Shown in pieces: positions 22,111 through 33,468 of a stretch of 64,000 nt of DNA (position 1 is the first letter of the stretch; each line of letters starts with the position of its first letter). The notes beneath the pieces were generated by a model. The model worked only from the letters and a program-made list of their open reading frames with translations, was not told where the DNA came from and made no database searches. A program made the position numbers and the translations under genes. The DNA lies in the NCBI GenBank assembly GCA_021030915.1, contig JAGEMR010000075.1, positions 86,173-150,172 of the forward strand. The letters run 5' to 3'. Source of the DNA: Astrothelium macrocarpum (taxonomy: Eukaryota > Ascomycota > Dothideomycetes > Trypetheliales > Trypetheliaceae).

Positions 22111-24171
22111 CTATCTAGTGGCTTGTGTATCCCAAACTTTATTGAAGAGACTTAGTGCGCATTGTTGTCGATAGAACAGTGAATCAGAGGGACGTAGAAT
22201 TAGTGGGACACGGCTACCTAGGACGATGAAAACGCCATCGCCTAGCTTTATGTTAGATGGCCCAACGCCGATGTAACCTTTCTCTTTGATAAAAAACCTG
22301 CGTGAAGCGGAGGCAGCAAGGACTGCATAAAAAAAAGAATTCTTGAGTGCACTCAGTCCTTCGGGCTCCACATAGTTCTTCGATAACCCCCCAGGGCCAT
22401 AAGACGATTTCCTGTGTCTCCAATACGTATCATCGTCGAACCAGGCTTCGAAGGCCGTAATTCCATTAATGCCCGCGCGACGATATTTAAGTGTCTGATC
22501 AGCCCTAAATTGACGCTCGGCTGGCTCGATGTGCGATAAATCAGCAGAGATTGTTCTCCAGAATGCCTCTTCCTTTTCCTCGTACGGGTTACTGTGCGAC
22601 CATTTGTTCCAGCTGTTTTGCCATTGCTGCAAACTTCCTCTTAACCGTGTGAAACCATCCTCCGGCGCTACTTCACCGAGAAAGGAAATGGTATCAAGAA
22701 AATAGCCTCGCAATTGTAAGATTGATTTCTCGTGCAGATCTACAGTTCCAGTTTGACCACCGGATGCATTGTACAGATGCAAACAGCTGAGACGTTCTTG
22801 CTCGTTGTCGGCAGGGGGCCGATCCCAACGTGTGATCCACGAAATTGGCGTATCGGGGCCAGCAACAGATCCAGCAAGGGCATCTAGTGTGTTGCTTTTG
22901 GAGATCAGGGCGATTGTTGTGCGAAACATTACTTTGAGGATAGTTAAATTATAATCAGGTTCAAGTGAGGTTTGATCCTGCTGATCGGCGAGTCCAAGAA
23001 GAGCGAATACTTTGTCACGAGGATCCGAAATTTTCTTCCTACGGAATTGCCTGAGCAGAAAAAGGAGCGACAATCGGGAATTCTGTTCTTTTGCGACCCT
23101 AACAAGGTCGATGTCTGCAATTAGTCTAGTGAGCAATGAGAGTGAAATGCGAGTATCATCGCTTGCGAATGAAATCAAATTCATCTTGTTTTTCCCTGCG
23201 AGTAGGTCACTGTTTGCAAGCTCATTGACATACGCTGCGGCGCCATCCGACAGCATTGTCCAGGGGGCCGACATATTTCCGAGGCAAACAATGGCTTTCT
23301 TTGCTAGAACAGTCTCCTGTATGACCCAAGTTCGATGCCACTGGTAGTGTATAAGCTCAAAGCGATATCATGCGATTTTGGGTGTGGGGAGCTAAGGTGA
23401 AGAATTGAAACATACCCATGAAGCGTTAGCAATGGACTCAAATCCACTCATGATGTTGTTTAACCAGTCAATTTGACGATTGCTTGTCATTCTGGCCCTG
23501 AAAACTGCAAGATCACTAGTACGAAATCCTTGTGCAAGCCGATTCAGTATGCAGAAAACGCCAAACACATCTCGTGACCATTGGATTGAGGTTGTTTCTT
23601 TTTCATACTGGTTGAAGGCTTGGAGGTAGTCCATAACCATACTCTCGTCTTTGCTATCGTTTTGCCAGGCACAACTGTATTCCGTAGTCTCAACTTGGTG
23701 CAATTGCGCGACATATCCTCTACCAAGATGGTCGCCAGCTTTGTTTGGTCCAAGCCAGATGAGCACTTCGGAGCTATAAGAGAATATTTCTCTCATCATT
23801 CTGACCTGTTGGTTCCGTTCCTCGATATCTTCTTGGTTGATGCATAAAAAATCAACCCACAATGTAACAACTGACAGGGTGTTCCGGAACGCTTGTAGAG
23901 CTGCGTGCAAATTCCTTGGAACCTTTACCGTGGCAGTCCCGTTATAGAAGACGCATTCTACTCCCTCCAGTTCATTCTCTTCATCGTCAATCCAAGCATA
24001 TGACACTGCCTTATATGGTAAGCTCGAATATATTGATGCCTCTCGAAGGTTAAATTTAAGAACGTCAGCACGATTTCCTGGCAAAACTTCTAAGAGTCGA
24101 AAGGATCCTATGGTTGCTGGTAAGCGGGAATATTCCAGAGTTTTTGCAGTTGAAGGCGGCAGAGACGACAT
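22111..24171 (-). CDS. HET-domain protein, het-6 type
   Basis: Two exons, complement(join(22111..23340, 23416..24171)), 661 residues, 75-bp intron. Splicing restores ASWWHRTWVIQE, a core motif of the family. Earlier motifs are YKAVSYAWIDDE (53-64), a central LWVDFLCINQEDIEERNQQV (104-123) and VLIWLGP (136-142). This is the layout of het-6 / Tol-type incompatibility proteins: HET domain in roughly the first 270 residues and a long C-terminal region. The C-terminus has KEKGYIGVGPSNIKLGDGVFI followed by VPLILRP, a closing motif often seen in such proteins. No transmembrane segments. It shares little with the neighbouring HET gene outside the domain, so the pair is not a recent tandem duplicate. 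Confidence 0.9.
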
Positions 24172-25486
24172 TTGCTCAATGATCTTCTAGATTGAGAGTG
24201 ATATCAGCTTAAGGAGACTTTAAGGTCGTAAGCTTGCAGGCAGAAAGGCTGTTCCGGAAGGCTGTTCCAGCCGCCGCAGCTCAGCCTAATCACCATGCAG
24301 AGACACTAATTATCTCTCAAAAAGCTATTGCCTATCATTAGTAAGTTCCTTGACCCTTCTACAAGAATCTTTGACTATTGTCCGGCCCATTCCTGCAAAC
24401 GATTGAAATTAAGGTAATCGTTGTGCTGGAAAATTGGAGTCCGGATTTGCCGTTTGGGCAGGCTTCGACACCGATCGGGGGGCCCCGAGGTGCTGATACT
24501 TCCATCTAGGTTTTCACCTCATTTACCTATCCAGCTAAAATTTATGTAATCTTACTTATACTCAGACATAGAATGGGTAGAAATTTCCGCATCATGCTAA
24601 CTTTTGGAAGCCTATTTAATTATCTCAACAGCGGAACTCAATCGCGCAGATTCAAAGGCTTATCTTCCTTCTCGCCATCTCATGGAACAACCCAATGCCT
24701 TGAGATTCGTTGCTTATCTGAGGGAATAAACGTTCTACAACTCTCGTGCTTGCGTTCAAAAAGTCGACGGTGGCATTTGTGGCGTTGGTCGAGACACCAG
24801 CTGACAGCACATATAGCTACATCAAAAGCGTTTCCTTTCGTTTAAACCTCTTCTATCTGGGGTTCAGATTGGTCTACCCTACTTTTCGAGCGGAGTAATT
24901 AGAATGCCTTTTTTCCACTATGCGGGTAAGATGACTCGTGGCTGGCTGATTGACGCAAGTATATTTGGCTGAAACTGCGGGGGACCTGCTATCCGAGTGG
25001 CTCCATGGACATGTGGCGCTCCACGTATAGTCTGCAGATTGAATTCATGTTACTGTGTTCTCTATTCAAACCATACAATGGCTGGCTGAACAACCGTTAT
25101 CAGCGTGCGAGGCTGCAGAGCCAAGCTATTTTTCTATGGTTATCTTGTGAGGATATCCTTGTTTGGCTAGCCATTCTATGGGGCTGGAACTCAGAGCGCC
25201 TGAAGCCATATGCAGACATGGGGCCTGGAAGCTGCAATGAAAAGGAAATCGGCCTCTCGATCGCCCATGGCGAGGTTTTCAGGAAGTGCTACGGCCGACA
25301 AAGACGGTGCAGTGTGTATATAAATGTGAAGTTTGTTGCGGAATGTGAAAATTCTTCCTCGTCCTCTTCCCAAAATCTTATTTCTATCTTGTTGAAAGCA
25401 CAGAGGAGCAGCCTTCTGCTAAGCCAAAGACTACATTTACTACCTTCTGCCCAGGTACACCAAGCTAACACGCCGATTTTTCAGTC
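24172..25486. other. Intergenic between divergent genes
   Basis: Promoter region for the het-6-type gene (-) and the coiled-coil gene (+). It contains a doubled GGCTGTTCCRGAAGGCTGTTCC near 24248 and a palindromic GGGGGGCCCCG near 24477. Two open frames (24573-24845, 25005-25541) have no domain; the second overlaps the next gene's start in another frame. Confidence 0.45.
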
Positions 25487-26862
25487 ATGGACTCCCTCGT
25501 TATGTACGTCTACTCTGATAGTGACCTCGTCATCGTCCTAGGCAGCTCTCCGCTAACGATTCCTTCTTTTTTGCTTTAATAGTAACCTGCCACGCGATCT
25601 GGATGACTCATGGCTTGCCAAGAAATCTCCTGTAACGACCGTGAACGAGATAACCGAATCGCAGAGCGACACAATGTCGCCAGCAGTATCTGGAATAGAA
25701 GCCAAGGTTGACACTCAGCACGAATGGGACCATTTCCCTACCGAGCGTAGCATCCGCCACCAGAATCGTGATATGTTCTATTTCCCCAAAGAGCTCCCGA
25801 CAGTTATCGCTTGGACCGACGCCTTCGTTAACCGCATTGCATTGTTGACGGCTCGGGCTGAGGAGGTAAGCTCAAGATCTATCACGTCATACACTCGCCG
25901 AGGTTTCACAGTCCCTGTCGAGCACTTTTCTCTACTCTTTGGAGAAGGTCCCGCACTCACCAGTTGTTCTATCCCTTATTCTATTCTCGAAATTTCCGGG
26001 ATACTGATACTCCCCCGTCTACTACGATAACTATGCCAGGTTCAAAGACTTGAACAGCCGGCTTGCGAGAGAGAGGGAGGAGCATGCAGCGGAAAAACAG
26101 AAATTTGAGGCCGAGATGCGGCGCCTCAAGGATCTGCTTGCAAAAGACTACACTGATGAGCTTAAGAAGCTTGTGCGGAGTCTCCAGGAACAATTGGAGA
26201 AGGCCAGGAAGGATATTAAAGATATCGAGCACAGTCGGACGCAGGATAAGGCTCGGCACGCGGGAGAGAAGAAGGAGTTGGAGGATGCGCTTAAGGCAGC
26301 GAAGGCCCAAGCCGAGAAAGATAAGGCTTTGCACGCTAAAGAGAAGAAGGAGTTGGAGAACCAGTTGGTGGAAGCCGAGAAGGAAAATAAGGGTTTGCAA
26401 CAGAAACTGAAGGATGCCAAGGCGTATAGCACTGAGCTGGAAAAGAAGATTGCCGGAAAATGCAAGGAGCTTACCTTGGCCATGGACATGGTAGAAAGAA
26501 CCCAAAAGGCCTACGATGAGACTGTGACAGATCTCCTCAGGCACCTTCAGACGTGCAACAGGGACGCAATCCCACCGCATCCAACATTCGAGGACTCTTC
26601 CATCCGTATTATCAGTGTCATCTATGGGCTGAGGGAATACACCTGGACTGTTGACAAGCAGGTGTTTAGGAACATCTACAATGCTGCAGCATCCAAGGAC
26701 AAGTCGTTCCACGTCGACACCCAGTTCTTTGGTGCAAATGCGTCGAAGGACAAGGGAAAGAGCTGTGCGATTACTTACCAGGTGAAGAAGTCAGGTTTTT
26801 TGAACACAATTGTTGGGGCAGAGGGAACTGTTCTGAAGTTCAAGGATATTCCGGCACAATGA
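25487..26862 (+). CDS. Coiled-coil protein with DUF3395-like C-terminus; one junction unresolved
   Basis: Exon 1 (25487..25503, MDSLVI) joins exon 2 (25583..25865) through a 79-bp intron with a GCTAAC branch site. Exon 2 ends at a strong donor GAG|GTAAGC. The long last exon ends at 26862. Its frame holds a coiled coil of about 160 residues (RLAREREEHAAEKQKFEAEM..., repeated EKKELE units), then a C-terminal domain with IISVIYGLREYTW, TQFFGANASKDKGK and GAEGTVLKF. The pattern YG...FG.(D)P..GK...EG..L.F resembles the DUF3395 / DnaJ C11-type domain. The strong donor and the pyrimidine-AG acceptors at 26039 and 26057 do not keep the coiled-coil frame: the frame needs phase 2 at both. The splice must use a weaker site, or there is a frameshift. 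The first acidic region is unassigned. Confidence 0.6.
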
Positions 26863-27397
26863 TTGAGCGTCTCGTTGATGGTATGTCTGGCGTTGTTACT
26901 ATCGCTGTGTTGGTTTTGTGGTTTTCCTAAACCTTGCCTTATAAGAAAGTATTTCCATTCCTAAGTTAACGGCGGTTTGATGAATTTCTTTTGTTTGGAG
27001 AAATCGGTCCAGCGCAACGCGAATTACCTTCTTTGATGATACCTAGCTAGTTTCTGCCAAATTTAACTATCCAAACACGGCGATGAAGCAATTCTGAAAA
27101 TTGGAGATCCAATCCCTAGGGTTGCTGAGGCTGTTTATTTGAGATGGAACAAGACGCGTGTACGAACTCTGGAGTCAACTCAGGAGAACCTTGCTGAAAG
27201 CTTTAGCTATTGGAATATCCATCCCAAATAGACGAAAGATGGATTACAATTGTGGTACATGGCAAAACGCGTAGCAACTGGTTAGAGGGCACCTCAGTTG
27301 GGCTTACTCTCGTAAATTTTGTGCTGGGGATTTGGGGCTCGTTTCTGCCGTTTGAGGAAATATGTTCTCGTTTCGGCCGATTATATAAGATCCTCTA
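26863..27397. other. Intergenic up to transposon border
   Basis: 3' flank of the coiled-coil gene. GC content stays normal right up to the terminal repeat of the next element. No gene seen. Confidence 0.5.
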
Positions 27398-29223
27398 AGT
27401 CAGCGTATGGGGAAACGAGCACCCCCCCGAAACGAGCACCCTCCACCCCTTAATTTTATTTCGCCTCATTTCACTTCACACGCTCCACCACTCACCACAG
27501 TGTCTCAATATGGCTGATCGTGAAGCCATCTATGTTTTTATTATCGCTGATTATGAATCTGATAAAATTTCGTCAATAAAATAATTTATTAAGATATATC
27601 GTATATCCAGAACCATCCTTTCAAAACGTATTCAAAATCGATAAAATAAATATTTCAATCACGAATATCAATAATAATTAAATTCTCATTAAAAGAATTA
27701 TATTATATAATGGATTATAGAAGAGAATAATCATGATTATTCGTCTAATCATATTCGTGTTCGTAAAATGGCCATTTGATATATCCAAATTGATAGAAAT
27801 AATAATTCCATTAATAAATGATAGATCAATAATTTTATGAAACGAAATTCATATATCATTTTTATAATAGGACGAAAATTAGATGTCAAAAGAATAGAAT
27901 ATATATCTGAAAAAAAGATTAGACTATTTTTGATATTATTTGAAAAGACAAAAAAATGATTTAATATTCGGCTAGAAGATGTATGAAATATGGACGAAAC
28001 TGATATAGGATTAGATATATATTCTAATTCCAGAATGATGATATATTTTGGAAAAAAATTTATTTTAAAAAAAATATCAGAAAATCGATCGTGAATATTA
28101 ATAATTGAAATTATTAATATATTAGATCGTTTTATTAATTCATTTATTATTTTTAAAAAAAAATATTTTTAAATCATTTAATTTTAATTGAACGAATTAT
28201 TAAATTGGAATTATATTATTTTTCTGAATAATTAAATATCGAATGAAATTGAATTGATATAATTAAAATATATATTCAATCTATCAATACGTTTTCAATC
28301 TAATTAATATTGAATATTATTATTAAATGGATATATTAATCATATCAATATGAATTTTATATATATTTATAAATTCGAATTTGATATCCATTTGATATTT
28401 ATATTTTTTCATAATTTTTATATCTTTCAATTATTGAATTTATATAATTTCAATTTTATCAAAAATTGATATCATTATTATATTAAAAATCTCGGTATTT
28501 TGAATGATATTATTTCTATTAAAAAAGATCGTTTTATTTTTTATTATAATAAAATATATCAGAAAGGCCTTATATAATCGAATATATGTACTGGCTGAAA
28601 AATATCAGATTTTATCCCATTCAATTTCAATAAATTATTCAATTCATTATTTATATTCAATTTATAAATGGAATTATAATCCAGATTTAAAATATTTCTA
28701 TCAAAACGATTTTCGGCATTTTTTAAAATATCATATAATAGATAATAATTTCAAATTATTATCATTTCATTGAAATTAATTAAATAATATGATAGAAAAA
28801 TGAGATATTTATTTTAGAAGATAGATAAAGAATTAGATAACACGATAATATATATAATAGCGTTAGAATAGACCAATTCATATTTAAAATATCAAATTAA
28901 ATAAAATATAAAATAATTATCATAAAAGGCAATTAAATTAGATATGAATAAATAATTTGTGAATGAGGAGGAATTCAAAAAGGCGATTGCTGAAGCGGCG
29001 AAAATAACAGCTGTTTCATCAGTCAAATCAGCGCCAAAAGCTGAAAAAACACCTTCCAGCGCTGCCCAACAGCCTATATATAGCGCCATGTGTTCAAAAT
29101 TTCAATCCTAGCCGTTGTTGTTGAAATAATCACCTCCTTACTGGATGAGACGAAAAGGTGGGGGGTGCTCGTTTCGGGGGGGTGCTCGTTTCGGGGGGGT
29201 GCTCGTTTCCCCATACGCTGACT
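27398..29223 (+). mobile_element. Fot1/pogo-type DNA transposon no. 1, RIP-decayed
   Basis: 1,826 bp flanked by TA on both sides. The inverted ends start AGTCAGCGTATGGGGAAACG, and the unit GAAACGAGCACCCCC recurs twice at the left end and three times at the right. The interior falls abruptly to very low GC. Start AGTC and TA duplication fit the Fot1/pogo group of Tc1-mariner elements. The transposase remnant lies on the plus strand. Confidence 0.85.
27510..29111 (+). pseudogene. Transposase remnant of element no. 1
   Basis: Begins MADREAIY. A stop-broken frame then matches the CENP-B-like N-terminal DNA-binding region of Fot1/pogo transposases (pieces YRISRTILSKRIQN and YIIxWIIEEN). The last about 50 codons (NEEEFKKAIAEAAKITAVSS ... 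to TAG at 29111) are free of stops and of normal composition. Many stops are TAA/TAG in positions expected from C-to-T changes. Non-functional. Confidence 0.7.
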
Positions 29224-29764
29224 TATCTACGGATTACGTTTGTCTAGATTGTGAGATCAACACATGTATAATAGAAGACTGTATAGACAACTGTAAAAAG
29301 CGTAAGAGAGTACGGACATGGTTCTTAGGATCAGGGTTACTGTTGAATCCGATGATCAAACTCATTGTTTGTATTTAAGTGTAAAGTATCGAGGCAGCCT
29401 CCGAATGAAAAACAGGACGGGTAGTGCGCTGACTAACTAGCCGTCAAATAGGAGTATCGGGCACTTTCTGCACGGTCCACATATCTGCACATTCGAAATT
29501 TGATCAACTCCACGAATTCAAATACGAATTATATCACCAATATGAATCCAATTAATACAATAATTATTGAAACGAATACGTAAAAATATTTCAATTTTAT
29601 TCAAATAATCAAAAAATATAAAATCAATCGTTCAATATTATCATATTATTATAAAAATTTCATCAGATTCTATATAATTATTATTTATGATATTTTAATA
29701 AAATTTTTATTATATCAAAAATTTATTCTAATTCAATAAATTAATATATTTATAAATTGTGATA
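29224..29764. other. Spacer between transposons
   Basis: 29224-29510 has normal base composition, so decay of element no. 1 did not spread outward. From about 29515 it turns AT-rich. No gene recognised; a 77-codon frame starts inside the transposon end and is not supported. Confidence 0.5.
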
Positions 29765-31623
29765 ACGTGGTTACCAAGCGAGTCGGACACCCAAGCGAGT
29801 CGGACACTTTCCGCGATTCTTACAACAAAACCCGATCATATATCAATCACAATAATCAAAATTCATATAAATTAATCAGAATTTTCTTTAGAAGAGATTA
29901 TTATAATTTTCTGATAAATTCGCGTATTATATTTAGATTTATCATATTATTTATATCATTTTTTTCATGTTTTTATTTTCATTCGTTGATCGTTATTTTT
30001 AAATAATTTATTTTTTATTGATCGTATAATATTTTTCTGATTTATTAAATTCTGATTATTTTGAAAAAAAAATGATTTTTTTTTTTAATCGATTTTTTGA
30101 AATTCTCCGATATTTATTAAAAATTTCATTCATTTTATGAAATAATGAAATTTCTTCTTTCAGAAGAATAATCTGATATATAATTTATTATATATTTTTG
30201 ATAATTTGATCAATTTTAATAAAAATTGATATTGATAAATTATTATAATATTATATAATTCGATTTTTAATAAATTCAGATTATAAAATTATTTTGATAG
30301 AATTTTATGATATTTTTAATTTTCATAAAAATAATAATTCTGATAAAAATTCTGAAAATATAAAAATATATAATTTAATATCAAATTAAAAAATTATATT
30401 TTTTGGATTATAAAAAATAAAATTTATTCTTCTAAAATTTATTTAAATATTTTTTATAATAAAAATTTTTTTAAATGCGGTTATAAATATTAGAAAGAAT
30501 TCGGCCTTGATGATATATATAATATACGCCCGAATAAAATCCTCAATTTAATGTCCGTATATTCTTTTTAATGAATTAAAATATCTAATATCAAATAACT
30601 GAAATATATGAGATGAATGAGAAAATATATAAAATATTAGAATTTTATTCTTTTTATAATAGAATTCAAAATTGATTAAATGATGATTTTCGTATCCATC
30701 TAAAATTAGAAATTGATATTATTCAATAATATATAATTTTATATATTTATCAAAATATTTTATTCATTTTAGATCAATTTCATTTATTATTTAATCATTA
30801 TTATTTAAAAAAATGATCCAATCTAATAGAATTATATAATTTTCATATCAATTGATAAAATGATTTTTATTTATAATCATCAAAAATGATAGAATCGTCT
30901 AATTTTGAAAATTAATTCTTTAAATCATTATAATCCATTTTTGATTATCAGATTGAATTAATTTAGATTTTTTATATTAATCTATATACGTAATTATTAT
31001 AATGAAGAAGATAATATTTATTATAAAATCAGTCTTATCAAAATTAAAAATATCAATTATATTCATATCATATTTGACTATTATATTCGATATAAAAGAG
31101 AATCAGTCTCTGATAAATATAGGATTTTCGTATGAGGCCTTTTAAAAATCATATTTACACGTAAAATATATCTTAAATTCAGAATATCGTTTAATAAAAT
31201 TAGAAATCCAATTATATCTAATATATATCATATCACGTTAAATCAATAATCAATTAATTATATTTTATATATATAAAATTCTGAATGAATATCTTTAGAA
31301 ATCCAATTTAAGAATAAAATTTTTAATACACGATTTTTTTATATTATAAAATTTTCATGAATTGGATATTTTATTATTATATAAGAATTTATTATAATAT
31401 CAGTCATATAATATTGAATATAAAATATTATAAAATTTTATAATCTTTCGAATATTAAAATTTTGATTTTTTTTAATAGCGTTTAAGATAAGAATAATTC
31501 TATTTTTTTTTAAAGAGGATTCTATGTGTTGTTGCGGAGAAAAATGTTGTCAAAGTTGAAAGATTGAATTGTCGCGGAAAGTGTCCGACTCGCTTGGGTG
31601 TCCGACTCGCTTGGTAACCACGT
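29765..31623 (-). mobile_element. Fot1/pogo-type DNA transposon no. 2, RIP-decayed
   Basis: 1,859 bp with TA on both sides. The inverted ends are identical over at least 50 bp, starting ACGTGGTTACCAAGCGAGTC and containing CAAGCGAGTCGGACAC twice. On the minus strand a broken frame near 31.3-31.1 kb reads NWISNFIKRYSEFKIYFTRK, then ENPIFIRDWF and IFNFDKTDF. This matches the Tc5/CENP-B DNA-binding domain and the first catalytic block (NFDETGF) of the DDE domain. Confidence 0.85.
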
Positions 31624-32626
31624 TATTCAAAATCGTTTAATATAATATTTCATTATATAATATATATAATATAAATGAAAAGGATTTTATTATAAATCAA
31701 TTTTCGAAATATCGTTATATATTTAATAAAATAATATATAAATAAAATCTTTTTTAAAAATCAAATATAAATAATACGATATTATTCTTTTCATTCATTT
31801 ATAATATTTAATCCAATTTTATACAGAGTTTTTGATTTCAATATATAAATTCTATTATTTATAAATATAATATTATATCATTTTCATTAAATTAAATAAA
31901 TAATATAATTGAATTAATTTAATTTAAAAAAATATTCGATAAAAGTAACAAAAATAAAATTAATAATAATTTAAAATAAAAATTATTCATATTAAATGAT
32001 CATAAATTTTATTTTATAATAAAATTTTTTAATTATTATTATTTTTTTTCATTCAATTTATCAATTTTAATTATTAAATATAAATTTATTTAGATTAATA
32101 ATGTATTATTATAATATCGAATTAAATAAATGAATTCAATATATATAAATTATAATTATATTAAATATAATTGATTTTTTTTTATTATTTTAATCGATAT
32201 ATAAAAAAATATTTATATTTTAAAATATTATTAATAAATGATTCAAAATAAAATTTCATTCATTTAATTTATTAATTATATTTATTCAGATTAATATTCG
32301 ATATATTCAATATCTTTCAAATCAATTCATAAATTTAAATATTTCAATTACAATCATTATACAATATTAAAAATAATTTTATAAATATTTAAATATTTAT
32401 ATAAATTCATCATAATAAAAAAAATTCGATCAATTTCAAATATCAATTCTCAAATAGAATATATAATTCAAATTTTTAAAAATAAAAAATATAAATTTTT
32501 AAAAAATAATCAAATTCAAAAAATAATAAATAAAATATCGAAAATAATTGAAAATATTTTTTGAATATGATAAAATACAATTTTTCAATTCTAATAAAAT
32601 AACATTCGTTTATGAATTATAATAAT
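31624..32626. other. AT-rich decayed DNA, unassigned
   Basis: Almost only A/T with many TA steps and stops in all frames. Probably old repeat. I could not match it to the other elements by eye. Confidence 0.4.
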
Positions 32627-33468
32627 TGTTATGATCCTAGGTATCCTTGGGGTCAAATCTACTTGAGATCAAGGTGGCTTCTGAAATGAATCGGTAAAGG
32701 ACTGAATTTAACAAAGAATATTGATTTGATAATTCAAAATTCTATTTAAAACATTATCAAAAACTAATTTAAAAAATGATTTTAAATATAATAAGATTAT
32801 AATAATCGTATTACGTTTTTATATATTAATATATTCATTTGATTCAGATTCTGAATCTTCTGAATCAGAAATTAATTTTTTTAATTCAAATTTTGAATTT
32901 TCTAAATCAGAAATTGATTCTTTTGATTCAGATTCTGAGTCTTCTGAATCAGAAATCGGATATACGTCGAATATACACGGTTTTTATAATGATTTTAATA
33001 TTATCTTTATTAGAATCACCACGGGGATCGTATATATCCGAAATATAACCAACCTCTGATTCAGAAGATTCAGAATCTGAATTAAAAGAATTAATCTCTA
33101 ATTCAGAAAATTCAGAATCTGAATTAAAAGAATTAATCTCTAATTCAGAAAATTCAGAATCTGAATTAAAAGAATTAATCTCTAATTCAGAAAATTCAGA
33201 ATCTGAATTAAAAGAATTAATTTCTGATTCAGAAAATTCAAAATCTGAATCAAATGAATATATTAATATATAAAAATATAACACGATCATTATAATTTTA
33301 TTATATTCAAAATTAATCTCTAAATTAGTCTTTGATAGCGTCTTCAGTAGATCTTTGAATTACCAAAAATCATATCATTTCTTATTAATTCAGTCTTTTA
33401 CCGACTCATTTCAGAAGCCATCTTGATCCCAAGTAAATTTAATTCCAAAGGTATTTAGGATCATAACA
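32627..33468. repeat. Head-to-head inverted LTR pair
   Basis: The left half starts TGTTATGATCCTAGGTATCC and is an LTR in minus orientation. The right half ends GGATCATAACA and is the same LTR in plus orientation. They meet near 33,005 without intact ends, making an 842-bp palindrome-like structure. The right half carries a tandem array of 42-bp units (about five copies, 33053-33258) that the left half has in fewer copies. The LTRs belong to the Gypsy family at 56,993-63,749. Outer ends keep normal GC; the centre is AT-rich. Confidence 0.75.

Noticed and set aside
27210..27398. 62-codon plus-strand frame before transposon no. 1
   Set aside because: No family, no splice link to the coiled-coil gene, ends at the transposon border by chance.
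28892..29089. 65-codon minus-strand frame
   Set aside because: Antisense of the preserved C-terminus of transposase no. 1.
29765..31623. Possibility that elements 2 and 3 are MITEs
   Set aside because: Both are about 1.86 kb and carry recognisable transposase remnants, so they are decayed autonomous-size elements.
33053..33258. CRISPR-like look of regularly spaced repeats
   Set aside because: Units are contiguous 42-bp tandems without spacers, in a eukaryotic LTR.
32949..33290. 113-codon acidic repeat protein (NSFNSDSEFSELEI units)
   Set aside because: It is a translation of the 42-bp LTR minisatellite, not a gene. The similar frames at 43918-44148 and 32839-33048 are the same thing.
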